Shown here: one piece after another, positions 21,092 through 33,531 of the stretch | Layout: every line of letters begins with the position of its first letter | Position numbering within the stretch: position 1 is the first letter of the stretch | Made by a program: the position numbers and the translations under genes | NCBI GenBank assembly: GCA_027563935.2 | Contig: CM050449.1 | Span: forward strand, 75,698,556-75,762,555 | Direction of reading: 5' to 3' | Source: Costus lasius | Lineage: Eukaryota; Streptophyta; Magnoliopsida; Zingiberales; Costaceae | DNA: 64,000 bases | The notes under the pieces: generated by a model | What the model saw: the letters and a program-made list of their open reading frames with translations, nothing else | What the model was told of the DNA's origin: nothing | Database searches by the model: none

Positions 21092-21102
21092 AAGTGGGAG
21101 AT
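21092..21102 (+). other. Copia-A polypurine tract
   Basis: AAGTGGGAGAT stands directly before the 3' LTR. It is the usual position and form of the plus-strand primer. The same motif precedes the E7 3' LTR on the minus strand (36247-36257). In Copia-B this region has been lost at 62380. Confidence 0.85.
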
Positions 21103-22789
21103 TGTTGGAGTATTTCCTTAAGGCTAATGTTTGAGGCCTTGGGATTATTTCAGTATCATGTATAAACTCTATGTTTATAAAGGCAATGGTTGTTATTCAG
21201 GTTGTTACATTATCTGCTGCAATATGTATACTTCTGAATAATGTCTCAATGATGTTTAGCTTGGCTGACATGCAGTATTGTCCTTAGTCGAGATATCTTG
21301 GTGAACATGAGACAGCCTTGATATGATTGAGACTAATATGTGTTCTAATCTTATAGGATGCTTCGAGCATGGAATAAGATGTAGACTCATGGGTACATTG
21401 GATGTACTGGACAGACCCTACTTAGGATATTCGATTGCTTATCACAATGTGAATAATCCTTATATGCAAACAAGTGGCATATTTCCTCTGACTTGAGATC
21501 ACTTGTGTTTCTAAATGATGATTGGCATTGTTTTGAGGTAGTTCAATATCATTTGAAACATAATGGTTTAGACTATCTTGGATAAAGAACATGAGTCTTG
21601 CTAGGGCGCTAGTGATAGATATAGGATTGCCGTCTCCTTGTTTGGAATGTGATGTTCTGTTGGGGCCCCCTGGATGAGATGGTTGAGAAAGTGTATGGCC
21701 ATACCCAGATGACTATGTTCATCTGATCTAACCACTCTCATCATATTGGAATTACAGGCTTGACACGCTTGTCCAATAAGAACGTCCAGTGGCAAAGGAA
21801 ACACATATGTCAAGTGACTTGGGTTCACACTTGTGTTGTGGTTTGGGTGTAGTCTTGGAAGACTCTTTCCTTTATATCGGGAGACAGTGATGTGTTGCTA
21901 GATACCCCTCACTGATCGTGATAACGTAAGTTATCGTTACCGACATTTAAAGGAAACCCTTAGGGTCGCACAATTTGATGATATGGCTTACTTAAGTCAG
22001 ATCGTGTGGACTGAATTGTTTTGGTTCAGTTTAAAGGAGTTTAAACTCTGATTGTAAGTGAGATCTGGTCTGATCATGTTTGATTGATTAGGGCTTGAGA
22101 TCGGTAAGCTTCGATCGAGAGAATTGAAGCTAGATCGGTGAGATCAAGAGCATCAAGAGATGAATGGTTAGATCTTGAACCTTATGGTTTAATATGATCT
22201 AGACCAATGCTTGGTTTGATTTGGTCTTTGAACCAAATCCAATAGAACTGGTTCATCATATGAACGCATGGTTCAATGGGAGAGAAAAAGTTTACGATCG
22301 GTTCACTTGGAGTGAACGCATGATCGCATACATTGAAGCACTTGCTATTTTTGGAAATCGGTTTTTCCAAAATGTGGAACGCCTCCACGTTCGAAGAGCA
22401 ATGCTTCTCTCGTCGCCATCTTCTTCTCTCTCGACTTCTCTCGTTTCGTGTGGTGAGACTTCACGCAAAGGAGAAGAGAACAAAACCAAGAGACATCTCT
22501 CATCTCCTTCACGAAGGGAAACCTTGAAGCTTTGCTAGCACAAAGACGCCAAGGGAGTAGTCATCTTCACCTTGTGTGCGTCACCTTTGGAGGAGAGCCG
22601 CTCGCCCTCTTCTTCCAAGTCGCCATCCAAGCAATGGCAATGGTATGATCCCCTTCTCGATCTATACATGTTATTAAAGTTGATCATATATTCATCCATG
22701 CGATCTTAGAAACCCTAATTTCCTCTTGTTCTAAGTTCTGATATGCGCCTATTAGGGTTTCGCCCCCCCCCCCCTTTAGAAACTTTTCA
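21103..22789 (+). mobile_element. Copia-A 3' LTR
   Basis: The LTR is 1,687 bp, from TGTTGGAGTATTTCC to AAACTTTTCA, followed by the CTATA duplication. Differences from the 5' LTR are mostly single-base changes plus the shorter C run (22763-22774). Confidence 0.93.
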
Positions 22790-24334
22790 CTATATGGTTA
22801 GAGACATACTTTGATACAACCTAACACCTCGCCGTAGCCCGGAGGTCATAACGGTTGTCATTGGGTATGTCACGACCCATATGAGAAGATCAATTGATAG
22901 ACATAGGATTTGCCCCTTCCTGCGGGAAGCTTGATATCCACGGGGCCCCCCTATGGTTGCATGACTGAAAGTATATGGCCATACCCAGGTGAAAGCCTGA
23001 TTTAGTAATGACCAAGAGATTGGGTGAAAACAAAGTGGTGACACACTTTGTCCAATAGGATATCAGTCTGGATGCATTGGTGTCTTGTTGCGATGATATG
23101 GATGTCGATATTGATATCCATTCCAAAGACTTGGGTAGCAGCGATGCACTGCTAGGTGCCACTCACTACTTGTGATGACATGAGTTCATCACTACCAACG
23201 TCAGAGGAACCTACATGGTCACACAACTTGAAACTCGGGTTCTCATATTGATCGGGTAGCCTAATGATCGAGTTATTGGATAACTCAGATCTTTTTGGTA
23301 GAATCCATAAGCGCCATTGTGCTTGATGAGATAGAAGGGACTTATTGGAGCTAACTTCATTTTTGGGCTAGATGGGCCAAATGGCCCAATAGGCTAGATG
23401 GACCAAATGGGCCAATTGGGTCAAATAGGCCAAATGGAGTCTAAGCTTGGAGCATGGACCAATGGGCCTCCAAGCCCAATGGGCGTGAAGCCCAGTTAGG
23501 GCGTGAGGCCCAATGGGCTATCAGGCCTAATGGGCCATAATAATAAGTTGCCTGGGCCCAATAGATATCATGGTGAATTAAATCATGTATTTAATTATGG
23601 GAATTAAATTCTGTATTTAATTCTGTAATTAATTCTGTGTTTAATGATGAATTTAATTCTGGATTTAATTATTTATTTAATTCTGAATTTGAAGAGTCAT
23701 GCTATTAATGACCATTATCAAACTTTAATTCAAGGTTTTAATGGGTCATTATGAGACTTTAATTTAGAGTTTAATTCTATAATTAATTCTGAATTTAATT
23801 CTATAATTAATGATGAATTAATTTAGAGATTAATTATGAATTTATTACAGAATACCAAGGGTCACCATGGTTTCTATAAAAGAAGGGGGGAGGGGGGAGG
23901 GGAGAGGAGTGGGTGCCCACTTGGTTCTTTGGATAAAATTCTCCTAGGCACCTTCTCTCCTCTTCCCTCTCCTCTTGGCATTCGCAAGGTTGGACTTTGG
24001 CGAGTTTCCACCATCCCTCTCCTTGGCGCCTTCTACTTGTGAGTGGCGCCAGTTATTGAGGAGGACTCCCAGAGGCATGAATCTTCTTCCCGAGGCTAGC
24101 ACCGGGCGTGGAAGAAGAGAACTCGAGCGTCGGCTGTGTGCGAGACTGCAAAGGGTGAACATTTGGGTGCCTGCATCGCATCTTTTTTTCTTCGCTGCAA
24201 GGTATCATCTCCTACTCACTGTGTCGATTCCTTCGTTTGACTCGATCTTTAGGGTTTTTGGGACTAGCCTGTTTCCAGGATTGCTTCCGCTGCGCTTGTT
24301 TCTAAAATTTTAAAATCCCCGGGGTTTCCCAACA
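22790..24334 (+). mobile_element. E3 copia 5' LTR, right part
   Basis: This continues the LTR from 4748 after the second CTATA and ends TTTCCCAACA at 24334. A palindrome at 23172-23192 (arms GTGATGA/TCATCAC) sits where Copia-A has its 5567 palindrome. Two simple-repeat tracts follow: GGGCCAAATGG-like units (about 23380-23540) and TTTAATTCTG-like units (about 23575-23850). Confidence 0.87.
23380..23850 (+). repeat. Two low-complexity tracts in the E3 LTR
   Basis: The first tract repeats GGGCCAAATGG and GGCCCAATGGGC variants. The second repeats TTTAATTCTG and AATTAATTC variants. Both look like local slippage expansions, and neither resembles a gene. Confidence 0.7.
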
Positions 24335-25895
24335 GTGGTATCAGAGGCAACTTGCGAACTCGAATGGTGTTTTATGCTTTGATTGTATGCTCACATGCCA
24401 TCTAAAATTTTTCAAAAATTTGCATATGCACATGGGTTTTTCTAAGTAGGAAAAACTGTAAGTTTTTCGTTCCTAACATCTAATCGATCTCTTTGGTTTT
24501 TCGCTTTCTTCACATGGTAGGATAGGCTCATATGTGAGAGAATTAATTTCTCCCCATGCTTGTAGGATAGACCTATTGTATGGGACTTATCGAAGATTAT
24601 GGGGCATGGTGATTGTCCTACTCTTGGTAGGTTAAGGATTGCAAGGGTAGGTGGCAAGCATGCTTGGAGCATGCATGCGCCACTTATAGACTCCTGAGAG
24701 TAACGAAAAATCCTAGATTTGTGAATGGACGTTGAGGTTGAAAGACATGTTTTCTAAGAAACTAAAACTGAGGTTTTATCTTTTCATGAGCATATAGAAA
24801 AGCATGAGATGATTGTGCATCATGTTGTTGTCATAGTCAAGCCCCTTGTATGCCTGTGATGTATTTATGTGAGGCATGCGTGCCACTTTTTCTTTTTGTT
24901 TTGTAAACGTGCAAAGAAGATTAAGGGCACATCCCCTTGTATCCCTCTTAGCACAAGCATGATGGCGCATCATGCATGGAGGAGCCATCAAGGTCTTGGC
25001 CGAACCCTAGTGTTTGTTTGCTATACCTTGGTGTGGAGGACCTTGGAGCCACACTTGAAGATAAAGCTTAGTGGCGGCTAGGTTAGGTATAGTTGGGGCT
25101 TGTCACCTAGGTCAAGCATTGAACATCCTTTGGCATGTGATGGCTCAATGTGTTGATTAGGCTATGACCACATCGCTTGTTTACTGTTTTCGATATCTGC
25201 TAAAGCATGCCTAGTTGTGTTTTATCGTTTTGTTATCACTATAAGATTGCATGCCTGTAATGTTAGACAAAAGATAAAACTAAGAGGATGAGACCTCAAA
25301 AAACCCTCAAAACAATATCAAGTCCGTAGCCTTCTAACACGTAGCCCTAATCAAGCTATCGATCAGTGGTGTTGTGCACTGTTTCCCACCCTCGTGGGAC
25401 ACACCCACTTATCTTTAGAAGGCGTGTGGTAGCAATGGTTTCCCCAGTCTAGTTAAAAACCTGGGTGTGCCTTCGCAAGGAAATTGTTCGCCCTAGGCAT
25501 AACGGTCAGGTTAGACTTGACTAGTTTTTCATATGTGGTGGCCACATAATGGAACTCTAGAGGCGGCCTCGAGAAGTTAGGGTTTTGTGTTGTTCCATGC
25601 CTAGCTGGGCACAAAATGCTTGAATTGTCTTGAGAAGGGGAATTACCTGGGTGCAATTGGTCGGCATGCCCACCTTAAGAAGCATGAGTCCCTTTATGCA
25701 TCTCATCCCACCCCCGTGGGACGCGAAACCTCATGTGGAATAAGGATCCCATCTCACCAGGAAATCTCAGATTTCCCGATTGACTTTGTGGGTTGTTAAT
25801 TCGATTAAAACAGTGGGAGCCATGATCATTTAATGCAAGTCCAAATTAAATGATTCAAAGTAGTACTAATCTATTATCTTGGTTGTTGTAGAATA
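24335..25895 (+). mobile_element. E3 untranslated leader with primer-binding site
   Basis: TGGTATCAGAGG at 24336-24347 is the Met-tRNA primer site, one base after the LTR. The leader is related to E1 (1-1000, minus) and E7 (minus). Three hairpins are at 25385-25398 (CCCAC-CCTC-GTGGG), 25598-25611 (TGCC/GGCA) and 25707-25720 (CCCAC-CCCC-GTGGG), matching the positions of those in Copia-A and Copia-B. No coding region is seen. Confidence 0.83.
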
Positions 25896-28521
25896 ATGGC
25901 TACGAACAATAGCAGATGGTCACTACGATCTATCCTGGAAAAGGATAAGTTGGTTGGATCCAACTTTATAGACTGGTATCGGAACTTGAGGATGGTCCTC
26001 AAGCTCGAGAGAAAGCTATATGTCCTAGAGCAGCCTATTCTTGAGCCACTTCCATGCTCGGCCTCAGCAGCTGAGAAGGATGCTTTTAGTAAGCATAAGG
26101 TTGATACTTTGGAGGTTGCTAATTTGGTGCTAACCAACATATCGCCTGAATTACGAGGGCAATGATCAGAAGAGTGCTTTTGAGATTATTTATAATCTAA
26201 GGCAACTCTTCAATGAATTGGTGAGGCTCAACCCTCTGAAAATAGTCATTCAATGCATTGAGCCGAAAGGTTTAACTAAGACATTGAAGATAAAGATGGA
26301 AAAGGTCAGAAATAATAGGTGCTATTCATGTGGAGCGCCAACTCACATGATTGACATACTGCAACTTTAGAACAAGAAGAAGAGAAGCAAGGCTTCATCT
26401 TCTGGCTCAGGTATTTATGTTACCGAAGTCAACCTTTCTACTTCTATGTCATGGGAATTGGATACTGCATGCGGAGCTCATATTTGTACAAATATGCAGG
26501 GGCTCAAGAAAAGTAGATCTGTCCAGCCTGGAGAGATTGACCTACATGTTGGAAATAGAGCACATGTTGCTGCTGTTGCCGTAGGACTTTTGACGCTCTC
26601 CCTGCCTTCTGGACTTCAATTAGAGTTAAATCATTGCTATTATGTACCTTCCCTTACCAAAACATTGTATCTATTCCTTGCTTGGCAAGGAAAGGATTTA
26701 AACCATTGCTATTATGTACTCTTGTTCTTTTTCATTTGCAAATGTGTTTTATGGGAGTGGTACCTTGTGCAATGGATTATATGTCTTGGACATGGATAAC
26801 TCTATATGTAATATAAATCATCAAAGGATCAAACTGAGTAGCTCAGTTGGTGCGTACCTTTGGCATTGTCGATTAGCCCATATAAACAAGAATCACATTC
26901 AACAACTCCATGCAAATAGATTATTAGATTCAACCTCGTTGGAGGAGTTTGATACTTGTGAGCCTTGTTTATTAGGGAAGATGACAAAAGCGCCCTTCAC
27001 TAAGATTGGTGAGAGAGTAGGAGGTTTGTTGGATCTCATACATAGTGATGTATGTGGGCCATTCAGTAAACAAGCTAGAGGAGGGTACAACTACTTCATC
27101 ACGTTTACTGATGACTTTAGTAGATACAATTATGCCTATTTGATGAGACATAAGTCAGAATCCTTTGAGAAATTTAAGGAGTTCAGACATGAAGTAGAGA
27201 ACCAACTTGGTAGATCTATTAAGACTCTTTAATCAGATCGTGGTGGAGAGTACCTGAGCGGTGAGTTCTTTGACTATCTTAAATAGTGTGGGATTCTGTC
27301 CCAACTCACTCCTCCGAGAACACCTAAATGGAATGGTGTGTCTGAGAGGAGAAATCAAACCTTGTTGGACATGGTTCGATCTATGATGAGTCATGCAACT
27401 CTACCACCCTTGTTTTGGGGCCATGCACTTGAGACAGCTTCTCTCATACTAAATAACATTTCATCTAAGAGTGTCTCCAAGATTCCAAACGAGGTGTGGA
27501 GTGGGAGACACCCGAATCTGTCATTTATCAGAGTCTCGGGATGTGAGGCTTATGTCAAACGTCAGGATTCTAGCATGCTAGAACCCAGATCTGATAAATG
27601 CGTGTTTGTCGGGTATCCTAATGAACCAAAAGGATATTACATCTATATTCCTAGTGAGAATAAAGTTTTTGTTGCTCGGGATGCTGTCTTTCTAGAGAAA
27701 GAATTTCTCATGAAAGAAGTTAGTGGGAGGAAGTTTGACTTGGACGAGGTCCAAGTGCAACCATAAGACACTAAGATGGAACTTGAGCCACTTGCACCAG
27801 TTGCTGGGCAACTAGAGGCTCAGACACAGGCCCCTCGTAGGTCTGGGAGGATTAGTTGTGCACATGAGAGGTATGGGTTGCTGCCGACCCAACACGACGG
27901 GATCTTCATCGTTGAGGATGAACCCGGGGCCTATGATGAAGCGGTCGCTGGACCGGACTCCAAGAAATGATTGAGGCCATGAGATCCGAGATGGATTCCA
28001 TATCAGCTAACCAAGTCTGGGATTTTGTTGAGTTACCTGATGGGGCAAAACCCATAGGGTGTAAATGGGTCTTCACGAGGAAGACTGACAAGGATAGCAA
28101 TATAGTTACCTATAAGGGTAGACTTGTGGCTAAAGGATTCAGACAAGTCCATGGGGTGGACTATGATGAAACCTTCTCACCAGTTGCCATGCTCAAATCC
28201 ATTCGAATCTTGTTTGCTATAGCTGCATATCACGATTATGAGATATGGCAGATGGGTGTAAATATAGTATTCCTTAATGAAAAGCTGACAGAGGATGTGT
28301 ATATGACACAACCTAATAGTTTCATCCATCCTGCAGAGGCCAATAAGGTATACAGGCTAAAGAGATCAATTTATGGATTAAAGCAAGCTTCTCGAAGTTA
28401 GAATCTTCGATTTGATGAGGCAGTAAGAGATTACAGCTTTATCAAGAGCGAAGATGACGCCTGTGTATATAGAAAATTCAGTGGGAGCTTGATGACATTT
28501 ATGGTCTTGTATGTCGATGAC
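25896..28521 (+). pseudogene. gag-pol: E3 copia gag-pol remnant
   Basis: Gag opens at 25896 with SLRSILEKDKLVGSNFIDWY, a typical plant copia gag start, and stops near 26163. A deletion removes most of the rest of gag, leaving a damaged knuckle (CYSCGAPTHMI). Protease (LDTACGAHI, about 26460) is followed by a frameshift and a 17-bp local duplication (about 26630 and 26700). Integrase (WHCRLAHINK, DLIHSDVCGPF, NGVSERRN) spans about 26850-27500 with stops near 27230 and 27283. RT begins about 27790 with stops at 27764, 27968 and 28399. The sequence breaks off in the catalytic motif YVDD at 28521 where E6 begins. RNase H and the 3' LTR are not in view. It is not functional. Confidence 0.88.
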
Positions 28522-30479
28522 TGTTGGTTTCCGCAAGGACACACTTTTAAATACAAGTAGGTAGACTAATTTAATGAGTCGCAGCCAAAACTTATTTGGC
28601 GTACAGGGATCTATCACCCCCTGATACGGCTCCAAAAACTTGTTGTCCCTAAACTTGTTGTGTCCGCAAGTGCACGGATACTCGAAGTAATAAAGAAAAT
28701 ACCGATCCCACAGAGACCTTATTGATAAATACCAAATGGTTGTATTCTTACTAGCTAAGCAAACCGAGTATGATGCGAATAAACAATAAACACATGGGAA
28801 AATAATCAGAGATATAAACTGGGACTAGGGTTTCATCCACCTTAATTTCAATGATTAGATATAATAAATGGTCGTCAATCAAATCCTATCATGATAAAGA
28901 CTTAATTTACTTCATAAAAGGATTATCTCACTTTCATGCAGACAATCATGCAGGGACCAATCCTCGCTTTCGCGCAAGATTTATCCCAATGCTGTAAATA
29001 AGTAAACCATCAATCAAAGAATTCAAAGATCACTTTCGTGCATCCGAGTTCTAAGTTGATTGTCTCAAGCAGAATCTCAAGGATCACTTTCGTGCATCCG
29101 AGACTCAACACAAGTCCTACCTATAGTTCTCCAACATTCGGATCCTCACTTTCGTGCAAGATCTCCACGTTTGACACACTAACTTAATCCTAGGTTCATA
29201 ATTATCAACATGGCAATTACGTCACTAAAATAAAGAAATAAGAATTTTAACCTAATTTCTTACGGTGAGTTCCTATTTATCAATTTTAGGGTTCCAATTC
29301 TCAAGCAAGTCACCTTTCAGTCTTTATTGCGAGAACTCTAGACATGATGACAAGAAGTAAACTAAGGAGAATTTTAGAACAATAATCACATTGGTAAAAT
29401 TATCATGGCAAAATTATCTTGACAAAATAAAAAGTATCTAATCATTAAAAATCAAAGGGATTACACCCCAAGTCCCAAAATAAGAATTACAATAAAACAT
29501 GTTTTTAAAAAGTCAAAAATCGAAGAAGGGAAGAAGAAAAGTTACAAAACAGGTGCTGCACTGTAATTTGCAACAAAACTCGATGAACAGTGCTGTCAAC
29601 ACCAATTTCATTGATTCCTCCTCTGATCGATCTCCTTTCGATCTGAAACTTCTGTGGTATCCTCTTCTCCTCTAGGCGAAGCTTCAGTGTAAAAATCACA
29701 GTCGGAGGTGGCCTCCACGCCTCTCGGTGTGAGGCCAAACCCTAGCCACATCTCTGGCGATTTCTCCCTCGATTTTGAATAAAAAGTTTTACTTTTTGGT
29801 GTGCGTGTCTTATCCTCTTAAAGACGAGTCCGTAGCAACTTTCGGATCTCAATTTGGAGCTCTGGATCAAAGGTTATGGCCCGCACAAGAATCAGACTCG
29901 TAAAAATTACGTTTTTGAATAGCAATTACGGCAGTGTAATAGTTCACGACAGTGCCGTAAAATCGGTTGAACTCTCTGTTCGGAAGTGACTGGAAAATAT
30001 GGCCTGTGTAATCATTTATGGCAGTGCCATAAAATCCAGCAAAGTTTCTATTCTGAAGCGCTCCAAAATATGGTACTGTGTAATTTCTTACGCCAGTGCC
30101 GTAAAATTCGAAAAACCTTATGTTCGGAAACTCCCCAAAATACGGCAGTGGCTCGGATTTTACGGTAGCGTATGAAAATACGGTGCCGTAAAATAGGTTA
30201 CAGCACTGTCGTAATTTGCTGAGTTGCTCCAATTTGCGTGAAATTTCTTGGGTGAACTTCTCTTGATGATGGTAACCCTTTCATGTCTTTGATTTTGCTT
30301 GAAAATGCCTCAAAATAGTGCTTTTTTACCTGAAAAACATGAAAAACTAAAATAGAAGTAGACTTTGCAATATTCGATTAATTTAGCATAAAAATAAGCA
30401 CAAAGATCCTCAATTTAGCATGAAAAGATACATAAAATGATACAAAGTATACTGTATATTTTGGTGTCATCAAAATACA
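28522..30479 (-). mobile_element. Putative E6 3' LTR
   Basis: On the minus strand it would run from TGTATTTTGATGACACC (30479) to GGAAACCAACA (28522), about 1,958 bp, just downstream of the GCTTGAGGACAAGC block. There is no second LTR in view to confirm the ends. The left end is firm because E3 coding sequence stops there. The right end is a guess. Confidence 0.45.
29925..30215. repeat. Cluster of TACGGCAGTGCCGTA-like palindromes
   Basis: About seven full or partial copies of a palindrome with core ACGGCAGTGCCGT are spread at irregular intervals. One is TTTATGGCA-G-TGCCATAAA (about 30027-30045). More partial copies occur near 32580-32620. Such palindromic clusters occur in other plant gypsy LTRs. 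Their function is not known to me. Confidence 0.65.
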
Positions 30480-32769
30480 TAAGGCTCAAACTTCGCTTGT
30501 CCTCAAGCAAAAATCAAAACTTGATTAAAAGAATAACCTTTTCATGCTCAATAAATTTCTAAAGTACAACCTATCAATGAAAAATTCCACCAATTGATTT
30601 ACAAAAGTTCAAATAAACATATCATCCTTAGAACTGAATCCTCTAGATCCACAATTCAATCAAATAAAACTTTGCAACTTGTATAATAAATAGAATTTTC
30701 AATCTCATGATTTCACCCAGTTTTAGTTCAAATCTATCATGCTTTTGTTTATAGGAATTAGGTCTTCAAGATCTTTTTCCACACATGATTTTTTTTTTCT
30801 TTTTTTTATGTATTTTGTTTGTTTTTGTGATGATGGCATGTACCTACTTAGATACACACTTTTTATTTTTGACTTCAACTCTTGTCTTCGGTACCATTGT
30901 CAATTTTACACAGTGCCAAATAGAGGAGTCTTATTATTTTTCACACTCATTATTTTTTATGCATAAACTTCAACCCATGTCTTAGGTACCACTATCAATT
31001 TTACATAGTGCCAAGTAGGGGAGTCTCTCAATATTTTTATGGATCTTGGATTCTTCCTTCCCAATAAATAGCAAAATAGATTAAACATCTACTACGCTGA
31101 TCAATTGACATCAATTCACAAATCATACTCATATGCTCATTTTATTTAAAGGAGTAGTTTCACCTTTAGATCTTATTCATCAAATAACACATCTACCCAA
31201 AATTTCATGCATCAACCAATGTCAAATTTCAAAAATAGATATGCATTGAAGAAATAAATGTAACATGATAGGTTTCTTTCTAATCACTGTCATGAACACA
31301 TTCATCATGAATCAATCAAGTCCTCAACAATATAAAACAAGAATATACTCATCATCACCACAAAACCTCATTGAAAAGAAAAATAAGCATGTGAAATAGA
31401 ATAGCAGTGGCGGCGGTCATAGAGGTGTAGAAGCATCAAACTCAACAATCATGAGATGTAAAGTGATATATTCACATAAGCCTCAAACAATGCAAAGGAT
31501 GTAAAGTGATTGATCGAAGAGAAGAAAAGTGTAGACAATCATATCAAATCAAATAATCACAAGGAAGTGCAAACAATACTCACAAAACTATATAGCAGGT
31601 TCTGACCGAAAATACATAAGGCTCAGATCAAAAATAGTGTTGGGGTAGATGCTGCAAGGTCCAAAAATGGTGGTGGTGCCGACAGTAGAGTGAGTAATCT
31701 CTAGTGGCCTGCTAGAGAATACAGTCTTGGAGGTGAGATCGTCGGCCGATGGTGCAAGAGATAGCATTGCAAAAATAAAAAACCAGTCACTAATAAATAT
31801 TCTACTGCATAAATAAATAAAATCAATAGAATAAGAGGCAGTAGAAGAAGTAAGAGTCTACAGATGGTATAATCCAATGTCGACGGCTGGATACAGTGAT
31901 GTCAGAGGCAGATGCAGTGGTGGCTAGAGGTAGAAGACAGTTGCTCTTGAAGATTTATGAATCTGGATGCAAAATAAGCAATAACTGGTAGAAAGCAAAC
32001 TGTGCAGTTTTTGAACTTTTTATGAAAAGTAGCCATACCCTAGAATAAAATTTAATGATCCAAATAGAAAATGGACAGAACCAAGTTGTAGAATAAGATA
32101 TGTTCTTTTCAGAAGTATGAAAATTAAAGGATCAAAATCTATCAGAAATTTAGGGCATCAATAGAAAGAAGGCTACTCAGATTAAAAACTGCACAAACTC
32201 CACAAAAGTTAATCAGATTCAAAAAGTTGCTATGTGTCCTAGAATGATCAGAAAATATTTTCATGAAAATAATTTATACACAAGGTAGAATGACACACGA
32301 ACTTCCAATTCCAAGTGAAAAATCTGGGTTTCAAGTTATTTAAGCATCTCAAAAAGCTGTAGTAAAAGTGCTAATCAGATTAGTCAGAAGAAAACTACTG
32401 CAGAAATTAATCAAAATCGAAAAGTTGCTATGGGTTTTAGAATGATCCATGGACTTTAAAATTCATAAACAATATCCAGATAATAGACAAAGATGAGTAC
32501 TTCCATGTCGTGCCAAAGATTAAAATTTTTGCCATCCCAGTTTCTTTAAATCGCAGCAAGAAAAGACCATGTCAAGTAGATTATGGTACCGTAAAGTAGA
32601 TTACGGCAGTGCTGTATTTTCCACAAAATATTATTTTCCCTGCAAAATAAAAAGAAAAATTAATTATAAAAATAAACTAAAATAAAAGCAACTAAGCTAA
32701 GATAGATTGCTTGGGTTGCCTCCCAAGAAACGCTGATTTTTAGGTCATTAACTTGACCAAAAATCAATA
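30480..32769. mobile_element. E6 internal non-coding stretch
   Basis: This is AT-rich sequence with no open frame above about 75 codons and no recognisable domain. It contains the GCTTGAGGACAAGC block near its left end and GGGAGGCAACCC near its right end, both read on the minus strand. A T-rich tract lies at 30787-30810. I see no gene in it. Confidence 0.55.
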
Positions 32770-33531
32770 TCATGGTGAAGCAAGTGAATCAGTACCAAAA
32801 TAAAGAGCAAACAATTTTCTGCATTTTCTTTGTCCAAAAGCCTTAGCCACAAATCTAAATATCCAGAATTTCATATAAATCACAATTGATGTGGCTTTCA
32901 TAATTATGCAGAAATTAAAATCAAAATTCTCAATGATCTTCCTATGTTTGTCAGTAAGCAAAATCATAAGTCCTTTCTTCAACTTTATCTTTTCAATTGC
33001 AATAAAAGTAGGACTTCCATCAAAATAATCAAGCATTGGATCATCATAATAATAGTCTTTATGTCTCTCATTAGATTCCTCAATAAAGCATAATTTTTCA
33101 AATTCATCAAAAGATTCAACAAAAGATATGGGCAAAACATCAGAGTGAGATTCATTAGTATTTGTAATTTTCAAATCATCTTCAGGTTCCTCATGCTCAC
33201 AATCAAATAGTTTATCAATATTAAAATCATTATCAAAATCAAGATGAGACTCTTCAAAATCAATTTCCTCATGCTTTCCCACAAATAATTCATCATCAGA
33301 AGAGTCAAAATCAAAATCATATGAAAAAGAATTAATAGAATCAGAGTTGACCACAAGAGATTTATCATTAATTTCAAAAATATCACCAAAATCACAGTGG
33401 GGTTCATTAATGTCTATAATTTTCAACCCTTTATCAAGCTCATCAGATTTAACCATAAATAAGTTTTCATAAAAATCGGAATTATCATCAAAAGAAGGTT
33501 TTTCAATTTCAATTTTCTCAACCTTTTCCAC
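32770..33531 (-). CDS. Acidic 253-aa frame of E6, function unknown
   Basis: I do not recognise this protein. It is rich in D, E, S, F and N, with loosely repeated segments such as INEPHCDFGDIF, FEESHLDFDNDF and TNESHSDV. The final 60 residues change character: hydrophobic and basic, with FDFNFCIIMKATSIVIYMKFW, which might be a membrane-like stretch. It lies upstream of the GGGAGGCAACCC block, so it occupies the last coding position of the element. The internal repeats and the lack of frame damage in an old element hint at either selection or chance in simple sequence. It has no enzymatic motif. Confidence 0.4.
   Translation of the reverse strand: MEKVEKIEIEKPSFDDNSDFYENLFMVKSDELDKGLKIIDINEPHCDFGDIFEINDKSLVVNSDSINSFSYDFDFDSSDDELFVGKHEEIDFEESHLDFDNDFNIDKLFDCEHEEPEDDLKITNTNESHSDVLPISFVESFDEFEKLCFIEESNERHKDYYYDDPMLDYFDGSPTFIAIEKIKLKKGLMILLTDKHRKIIENFDFNFCIIMKATSIVIYMKFWIFRFVAKAFGQRKCRKLFALYFGTDSLASP

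Larger units (their letters stand above)
4749..22789 (+). mobile_element. Copia-A, complete but nested and disabled copia element
   Basis: A full copia element with LTRs at 4749-6439 and 21103-22789, a Met-tRNA primer site, leader, gag-pol and polypurine tract, flanked by the 5-bp target duplication CTATA (4744-4748 and 22790-22794). It inserted into the E3 5' LTR. Its own gag is split by Gypsy-1 plus a repeat array (8570-17480). Without that insertion it is about 9.1 kb. Long LTRs (1.69 kb), gene order protease-integrase-RT-RNase H, and RT text of the DETFSPVAM and YVDDIL type fit the Tork/Angela side of Ty1/copia; the clade is my inference. The two LTRs differ at roughly two dozen sites by eye, so it is older than the gypsy elements here. 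Confidence 0.93.

Noticed and set aside
23836..24313. A possible small host gene in the GC-richer stretch before the E3 primer site
   Set aside because: It is the 3' part of the E3 LTR, with a matching non-coding counterpart in E1 (1001-1300).
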